25,064 bases of DNA, taken from positions 1-25,064 of the forward strand of contig JBPCMT010000231.1 of assembly GCA_051001995.1 (NCBI GenBank). The letters run 5' to 3'. A model generated the notes under the pieces. It worked only from the letters and a program-made list of their open reading frames with translations, made no database searches and was not told where the DNA came from. This stretch comes from CAWEHQ01 sp051001995. Its GTDB lineage: Bacteria; Actinomycetota; Thermoleophilia; Solirubrobacterales; Thermoleophilaceae. Below, in pieces: positions 21,089-25,064 of this stretch (position 1 is its first letter; each line of letters opens with the position of its first letter). A program made the translations under genes and the position numbers.

Positions 21089-21466
21089 GTGAGCATGCAC
21101 TGCCCCGAGTGCGGGTTCGTCAACGCGGAGGGCGCCAACTACTGCCAGAAGTGCGGCGCCTTCCTCGGCGACGTCGGGCCGCCCACGTCCGACACCACGG
21201 TGGCGTACCAGGTGACCGACACCGGCGAGCAAAAGCCGGTGGACCTCGACCGGGTCGCCGCCGAGGGGGCGACGCTCGTGATCCGCTCCGGGGGCGGGCG
21301 GGCGGGGGAGACGTTCGCGCTCGACGGCGAGCGCACGGCGATCGGTCGCAGCCCGGACTCCGACGTGTTCCTCGACGACGTCACCGTCTCGCGCAATCAC
21401 GCGCTGCTGGTCCGGCGCCGCGACGGGATCTACATCGACGACCTCGGCTCGCTGAACGGCACCTAA
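21089..21466 (+). CDS. GarA-like zinc-ribbon + FHA protein, truncated by an in-frame TAA
   Basis: 125 residues to the TAA. Residues 5-22 form a zinc ribbon (C5-x2-C8-x10-C19-x2-C22). PPTSDTTVAY (Thr36, Thr37) resembles the phospho-acceptor motif of mycobacterial GarA, a PknB substrate whose FHA domain, when unphosphorylated, restrains 2-oxoglutarate and glutamate metabolism. FHA motifs are IGRSPDSDVFL (Arg87), VSRNHALL (Ser101, His104) and DDLGSLNGT (Asn123). The domain then stops exactly where NGTYVN or NGTFVN is expected. The frame continues intact for 29 more sense codons to a TGA at 21554 that overlaps the next gene's ATG. As it stands, the product would lack the last strands of the FHA beta-sandwich. 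The neighbouring Rv1828-like MerR supports the GarA link. The start may be GTG 21089 or ATG 21095. Confidence 0.8.
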   Translation: MSMHCPECGFVNAEGANYCQKCGAFLGDVGPPTSDTTVAYQVTDTGEQKPVDLDRVAAEGATLVIRSGGGRAGETFALDGERTAIGRSPDSDVFLDDVTVSRNHALLVRRRDGIYIDDLGSLNGT

Positions 21467-21556
21467 GTCAACCGTGAGCGGATCGAGTCGCACAAGCTCG
21501 TGGACGGCGACGAGCTCCAGGTCGGCAAGTACAAGCTGAGCTACCTCGAGCGATGA
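21467..21556 (+). pseudogene. severed C-terminal end of the FHA domain
   Basis: In frame with the preceding gene after the TAA (21464-21466), this reads VNRERIESHKLVDGDELQVG, then KYKLSYLER and a TGA. That is a normal FHA ending. The TGA overlaps the MerR ATG (ATGA), showing this was, or still is, the true gene end. One base change in codon 126 (TAC to TAA, Tyr lost) explains the break. Confidence 0.8.
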
Positions 21557-22320
21557 GCGCGGGGGTCGAGCCGGCCGGAGGCGGGAGCGGCACGGCCGGA
21601 GTCGGCGACGAGGGACGGGCGCTACGGACGAAGTCGCTCACGATCGGCGCCGTCGTGAAGCAGCTCGGGCGCGAGTTCCCGGACATCTCGATCTCGAAGA
21701 TCCGCTATCTCGAGGACCAGAAGCTGCTGTCGCCGCGGCGCACGCGCGGGGGCTACCGCCTCTACGCGCCCGCCGACCTCCAGCGGCTGCGGACGATCCT
21801 GCGCCTCCAGCGCGACGAGTTCCTGCCGTTGCGGGTCATCCGGCAGGAGCTGGCGGCGGGGCGCGCCGAGCCGGACGTCGCGCAGGGCGGCGGCGCCGAC
21901 GGGCGGACGCTGCGCCGGGCGACGGTCGCGGTCAAGGGACAGGCCGCCAGCTACCGGATGGGCGACGTGATCGAGGACACCGGCGCCGACCAGTCGCTCG
22001 TCCGCGAGCTCGAGGACTTCGGGGTGATCAAGGGCCAGAAGCGAGACGGCGACATCTACTACGACGACACCGAGAAGGAGATCATCAGGGCGGTCTGCGA
22101 GCTGGCGCGCTTCGGAGTCGGCGGGCGCAACCTGCGGGTGTTCCGGACCTCGGCCGACCGCGAGGCGGCGCTGCTCGAGCAGATCCTCGCCCCGGCGCTT
22201 CGCTCCCGCAACGCCGAGCGGCGCAAGGAGGCCGTCGAGGCGCTCGAGAACCTCGCGGCGATCGCGTCCCACCTGAAGCATCTTCTGCTCGTGAGAGACC
22301 TCCGCCGGATCACCTCCTAG
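21553..22320 (+). CDS. MerR-family transcriptional regulator (Rv1828-like)
   Basis: 255 residues. A disordered Gly-rich N-terminus (1-27) precedes a winged-helix DNA-binding domain. SLTIGAVVKQLGREFPDISI is followed by SKIRYLEDQKLLSPRRTRGGYRLYAPADLQRL, very like mycobacterial Rv1828. A second region (about 140-250) reads YRMGDVIEDTGADQSLVRELEDFGVI and continues into a helical C-terminus that is likely the dimer or effector part. There is no cysteine metal site. In mycobacteria the homologue follows garA, and here the ATG overlaps the garA-like gene's ancestral stop, so coupling of translation would be disturbed by the upstream TAA. Targets are unknown. Confidence 0.85.
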   Translation: MSAGVEPAGGGSGTAGVGDEGRALRTKSLTIGAVVKQLGREFPDISISKIRYLEDQKLLSPRRTRGGYRLYAPADLQRLRTILRLQRDEFLPLRVIRQELAAGRAEPDVAQGGGADGRTLRRATVAVKGQAASYRMGDVIEDTGADQSLVRELEDFGVIKGQKRDGDIYYDDTEKEIIRAVCELARFGVGGRNLRVFRTSADREAALLEQILAPALRSRNAERRKEAVEALENLAAIASHLKHLLLVRDLRRITS

Positions 22321-22326
22321 CCGCCG

Positions 22327-22860
22327 ATGGGTGTCGCTTCGGACCTGCGGGACTACATCCGCGACGTGCCCGACTTTCCGCGCCCGGGGATCGTCTTCAA
22401 GGACGCCACGCCGCTGCTACTCGACGCGGGCGCCCTGCGACGCGCGGTGGAGGCGCTGGCCGAGCACGCGGCCGACCATGACGTGGCGCTCGTGGTGGCG
22501 GCGGAGGCGCGTGGGTTCGTCCTCGGCGGCGCCCTGGCGGAGCGGATCGGGGCGGGGTTCATCCCGGCCCGAAAGCCGGGCAAGCTGCCGGCCGAGGTGT
22601 CGGCCGTCGAGTACGTGCTCGAGCACGGCGTCGACGCGCTCGAGGTCCACCGCGACGCGCTCTCAGACGGCGCGCGCGTGCTCGTCCACGACGACCTGCT
22701 CGCCACCGGCGGCACGGCGCGCGCCCTCTGCGACCTGGTGCAGGGCGCGGGCGCGCGGATCGTCGGCTGCTCGTTCCTGGTGGAGCTCGGCTTCCTCGGC
22801 GGACGGGAGCGACTGCGACCGCACGAGGTGCATAGCCTCGTCCGCTACGAGGACGCATGA
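22327..22860 (+). CDS. apt: adenine phosphoribosyltransferase
   Basis: 177 residues. It salvages adenine with PRPP to AMP. The family opening IRDVPDFPRPGIVFKDATPLL is complete, followed by EARGFVLGGALAERIG, RKPGKLP, and the PRPP loop VLVHDDLLATGGTARAL. The product should be active. The start ATG is 6 bases after the MerR stop, so it is in the same transcription unit as the regulator. In many bacteria apt sits near relA or secDF, so this neighbourhood is less usual. Confidence 0.93.
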   Translation: MGVASDLRDYIRDVPDFPRPGIVFKDATPLLLDAGALRRAVEALAEHAADHDVALVVAAEARGFVLGGALAERIGAGFIPARKPGKLPAEVSAVEYVLEHGVDALEVHRDALSDGARVLVHDDLLATGGTARALCDLVQGAGARIVGCSFLVELGFLGGRERLRPHEVHSLVRYEDA

Positions 22861-22888
22861 GCGGGGCGACCGCTCCGGGGGACGGCGG

Positions 22889-23341
22889 ATGCCGCGCGTG
22901 AGGCGCAGCCGGGCGGTGGCCGCCGATCCGGACGCGGTCTGGGCGCTGGTGTCGGACCCGGACGCGCTGCCGCGCTGGTGGCCGGGGGTCGAGCGGGTCG
23001 AGGAGGTCACCGACGACGCCTGGACCCAGGTGCTGTCGAGCTCGCGCGGCAGGGCCGTACGGGCCGACTTCACGCGGACCGAGGCCGACCCGCCGCGGTC
23101 GCTCGAGTGGCGCCAGGAGATCGCGGAGTCGCCGTTCGAGCGCTTCCTGTCCGCGGCCACGACGCGCGTGTCGCTCGCGCCGACCGGCGACGGCGAGACT
23201 CGCGTCGAGCTGCGGGCCACGCGGCGGCTGCGCGGCCTCGCCCTGCTCGGCGCGCCGATGGTCCGGCTCGCGACGCGACGCCAGCTCGACGAGGCGCTGG
23301 CCGGCGTCGAAGCGGCCGTCGGGCCGGGGAGGGCGGGATGA
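22889..23341 (+). CDS. SRPBCC (polyketide cyclase/START-like) family protein
   Basis: 150 residues with the helix-grip pattern: VRRSRAVAADPDAVWALVSDPDALPRWWPGVERVEEV at the N-terminus (the VW-x-x-VSDP-x-x-x-x-WWPGV signature), central beta-strands, and a long C-terminal helix (LATRRQLDEALAGVEAAV). SRPBCC proteins bind hydrophobic ligands in a cavity, and the ligand cannot be predicted here. The ATG at 22889 is the start that leaves a typical N-terminal strand. The stop overlaps the ATG of the flavoprotein gene (ATGA), so the two may work on the same lipid-like substrate. That is inference only. Confidence 0.75.
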   Translation: MPRVRRSRAVAADPDAVWALVSDPDALPRWWPGVERVEEVTDDAWTQVLSSSRGRAVRADFTRTEADPPRSLEWRQEIAESPFERFLSAATTRVSLAPTGDGETRVELRATRRLRGLALLGAPMVRLATRRQLDEALAGVEAAVGPGRAG

Positions 23342-25011
23342 GCGCGCCCGATCCTCGGATGCGCTGGTGGGGATGGGGCGAGGACGGCGCGGGCGGGACC
23401 GGGCTGACGCCCGCGGCGGAGGCGATGCTCGGGCGCGAGCTCGCGCCGTCGCCCGCACCGCCGCGCGCGGAGCTCGAGGACGTGGCGCTGCCGGACTCGA
23501 GCCTCGACGGCGCAATCCTCGAGCGCCTCGGCGCGGCCGTCGGGGCGGATCAAGTGCGCCGCGACCGCCTCGCGCGGGTCGCGCACGCCGCCGGCAAGAG
23601 CTACCCCGACCTGATCCGCCTCCGATCCGGGGACGCCTCGAGCGCGCCGGACGCCGTCGTCTATCCCGGCTCGCGCGAGGAGGTCGCCGCCGTCCTGTCC
23701 GAGTGCAGCGCCGCGCGCGTCGCCTGCGTGCCCTTCGGCGGCGGCACCAGCGTCGTCGGCGGCGTCGAGCCGGACGGCGATGGACTCGCGGGGGCGATCT
23801 CGCTGGACCTCGCCCGCATGGGGCGGCTGCTCGACGCGGACGAGCACGCGCTCACGGCGACGCTCGAGCCCGGCCTGACCGGTCCGCGCGCCGAGGAGGA
23901 GCTTCGAGCCCGCGGGCTCACGCTCGGGCACTTCCCCCAGTCCTTCGAGTACGCGACGATTGGCGGCTTCGTGGCCACGCGGTCCGCCGGCCAGGCGTCG
24001 ACGGGCTACGGGCGGATCGACGACCTCGTGCTCGGGCTGCGGATGACCACGCCGGCCGGGGAGGTGGTCGTCCGGCCGGTGCCGGCGTCCGCCGCGGGCC
24101 CCGCGCTGCGTGAGCTGCTCGTGGGCTCCGAGGGGACGCTCGGGGTGATCACCGAGGTGACCGTCGCCGTTCGGCGCGCCCCCGCCGCCCGTCGCTACGA
24201 GGCCTGGTCGTTTCGCTCGCTCGAGGACGGCGTGGAGGCCCTTCGGTCCGTCGAGCAGGCGCGCGCGGCGCCGGACGTGGCGAGGCTCTCCGACGCCGGC
24301 GAGACGCGCCTGTCGATGGCGCTCTCCGCGCGTGGGGGCGGCGGGCTCGCGGCGGCGGCGCGCACGGCCGGCGAGCGCTACCTGCGGCTGCGCGGCCACG
24401 CCGGCGGCTGCCTGGCGATCCTGGGCTTCGAGGGCGAGCCGCGCGACCTGGCGCGCCGGCGGACGCGCGTCGCGCGCCTCCTGCGGTCGGGCGGCGGACT
24501 GCCGCTGGGCCAGCAACCCGGACGCGCGTGGCGAAAGAGCCGCTTCCGCGCCCCCTACCTGCGCGACGAGCTGCTCGACCGCGGCGTGCTCGTGGACACG
24601 CTCGAGACCGCGACGAGCTGGTCCAACCTGCTCGAGCTCGACGCGCGCGTCAAGGAGGCGCTGCGGAGCTCTCTGTCGGCACGCGGTACCCCGCCGCTCG
24701 TGATGTGCCACGTGTCGCACCTCTACCCGTCGGGCGCGTCGCTCTACTACACCTATCTCGCGCGCCAGGAGCGCGGCGCCGAGCTCGACCAATGGCGGGC
24801 GGCGAAGCGCGCCGCGAGCGACGCGATCATGGCGTCCGGCGGGACGATCACCCACCACCACGCGGTGGGGAGCGACCACGCGCCCTGGATGCGCGCGGAG
24901 GTCGGCGACCGGGGGTTGGAGCGGCTGGCGGCCGCCAAGGACCGACTCGACCCGGCCGGGATCATGAACCCCGGCAAGCTCCTCTCCCCGCGCGAGCGCG
25001 ACCGAGGCTAG
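23338..25011 (+). CDS. FAD-linked oxidase, alkyl-dihydroxyacetonephosphate synthase-like
   Basis: 557 residues, VAO/PCMH-type flavoprotein. The N-terminus MRWWGWGEDG resembles bacterial and eukaryotic AGPS. The FAD domain reads PDAVVYPGSREEVAAVL, PFGGGTSVVGGVEP, TATLEPGLTGPRAEEEL, GHFPQSFEYATIGGFVATRSAGQASTGYGRI, and GSEGTLGVITEVTV. The C-terminal domain has the His-rich active-site segment THHHAVGSDHAPW (near 503-515) and ends LDPAGIMNPGKLL. AGPS makes ether-lipid precursors by swapping acyl for alkyl on DHAP. Bacterial relatives include enzymes of other specificity, so the substrate is uncertain, although the HHH segment favours AGPS. It is coupled to the SRPBCC gene upstream by an ATGA overlap. 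Confidence 0.85.
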   Translation: MSAPDPRMRWWGWGEDGAGGTGLTPAAEAMLGRELAPSPAPPRAELEDVALPDSSLDGAILERLGAAVGADQVRRDRLARVAHAAGKSYPDLIRLRSGDASSAPDAVVYPGSREEVAAVLSECSAARVACVPFGGGTSVVGGVEPDGDGLAGAISLDLARMGRLLDADEHALTATLEPGLTGPRAEEELRARGLTLGHFPQSFEYATIGGFVATRSAGQASTGYGRIDDLVLGLRMTTPAGEVVVRPVPASAAGPALRELLVGSEGTLGVITEVTVAVRRAPAARRYEAWSFRSLEDGVEALRSVEQARAAPDVARLSDAGETRLSMALSARGGGGLAAAARTAGERYLRLRGHAGGCLAILGFEGEPRDLARRRTRVARLLRSGGGLPLGQQPGRAWRKSRFRAPYLRDELLDRGVLVDTLETATSWSNLLELDARVKEALRSSLSARGTPPLVMCHVSHLYPSGASLYYTYLARQERGAELDQWRAAKRAASDAIMASGGTITHHHAVGSDHAPWMRAEVGDRGLERLAAAKDRLDPAGIMNPGKLLSPRERDRG

Positions 25012-25064
25012 GGCTCGGGCGCCGGCGGCGGCGTGCCCGGCACCGCGGGCGCGCCCGGCGGCGC
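25008..25064 (-). CDS. possible C-terminus of a reverse-strand gene (partial)
   Basis: Read on the reverse strand, the last 57 bases encode a Pro/Ala-rich end (APPGAPAVPGTPPPAPEP) with a TAG stop. That stop would overlap the flavoprotein stop in a convergent arrangement. All but two of its codons end in G or C by necessity of composition, so this is weak evidence. It could equally be intergenic sequence. Confidence 0.25.
   Translation of the reverse strand, partial: APPGAPAVPGTPPPAPEP

Noticed and set aside
22663..24879. 738-codon reverse open frame over the flavoprotein region
   Set aside because: It covers four well-supported forward genes and has no family motif, so it is antisense shadow.

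Overview
This is a GC-rich, gene-dense stretch of a bacterial chromosome, most likely from an actinobacterium. The class Thermoleophilia (Solirubrobacterales or Gaiellales-like) is my best guess, but that is inference. The supporting evidence is strong G/C bias at third codon positions, frequent ATGA/GTGA stop-start overlaps, a SepF-type division module, a GarA-like FHA gene next to an Rv1828-type MerR gene, and a sortase-type LPXTG protein. I see no phage, insertion sequence, CRISPR array, tRNA or rRNA. Almost everything is housekeeping.

Layout. 1-1763: the end of a CCA-adding enzyme gene, then pgeF and yggS, stop-start coupled. 1764-3400: two reverse-strand genes (an alpha/beta hydrolase-fold protein and an LPXTG-type surface protein), inserted where yggS and sepF are often adjacent. 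3583-6687: sepF, proC, yggT, lspA, rluD (division, proline synthesis, lipoprotein maturation, rRNA modification). 6862-11401: rpsB, tsf, pyrH, frr, uppS, cdsA, the classic translation/UMP/undecaprenyl/CDP-diacylglycerol operon. 11430-11954: a reverse-strand lipoprotein, followed by a 416-base non-coding region. 12371-14621: dxr and rseP. 14719-17133: an acyl-CoA synthetase gene and a convergent DUF1707 gene. 17382-21066: ispG, proS, pgsA. 21089-25011: an FHA (garA-like) gene broken by an in-frame TAA, a MerR regulator, apt, an SRPBCC protein and an alkyl-DHAP-synthase-like flavoprotein. The last bases may hold the C-terminus of a reverse-strand gene.

How the genes fit together: dxr and ispG are two steps of the MEP isoprenoid pathway. 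uppS uses the resulting prenyl diphosphates to make the lipid carrier of wall synthesis. cdsA and pgsA supply phospholipids. lspA and rseP process membrane proteins. rpsB, tsf, frr, proS and rluD serve translation.

Most notable observations: (1) a 39-bp imperfect palindrome present twice, 14.8 kb apart, each time between convergent genes; (2) a single TAC-to-TAA type lesion inside the FHA domain of the garA-like gene, with the rest of the frame intact; (3) TANNNT boxes 6-9 nt before the start codons of proC, dxr, ispG, proS, the garA-like gene and possibly the lipoprotein gene, which suggests leaderless transcripts; (4) a 20-bp tandem duplication that splits the dxr/rseP overlap and creates a 7-codon ORF; (5) a 14-bp direct repeat with 22-bp spacing at the sepF promoter; (6) a coding minisatellite that gives S2 an EEQARREA-repeat tail.
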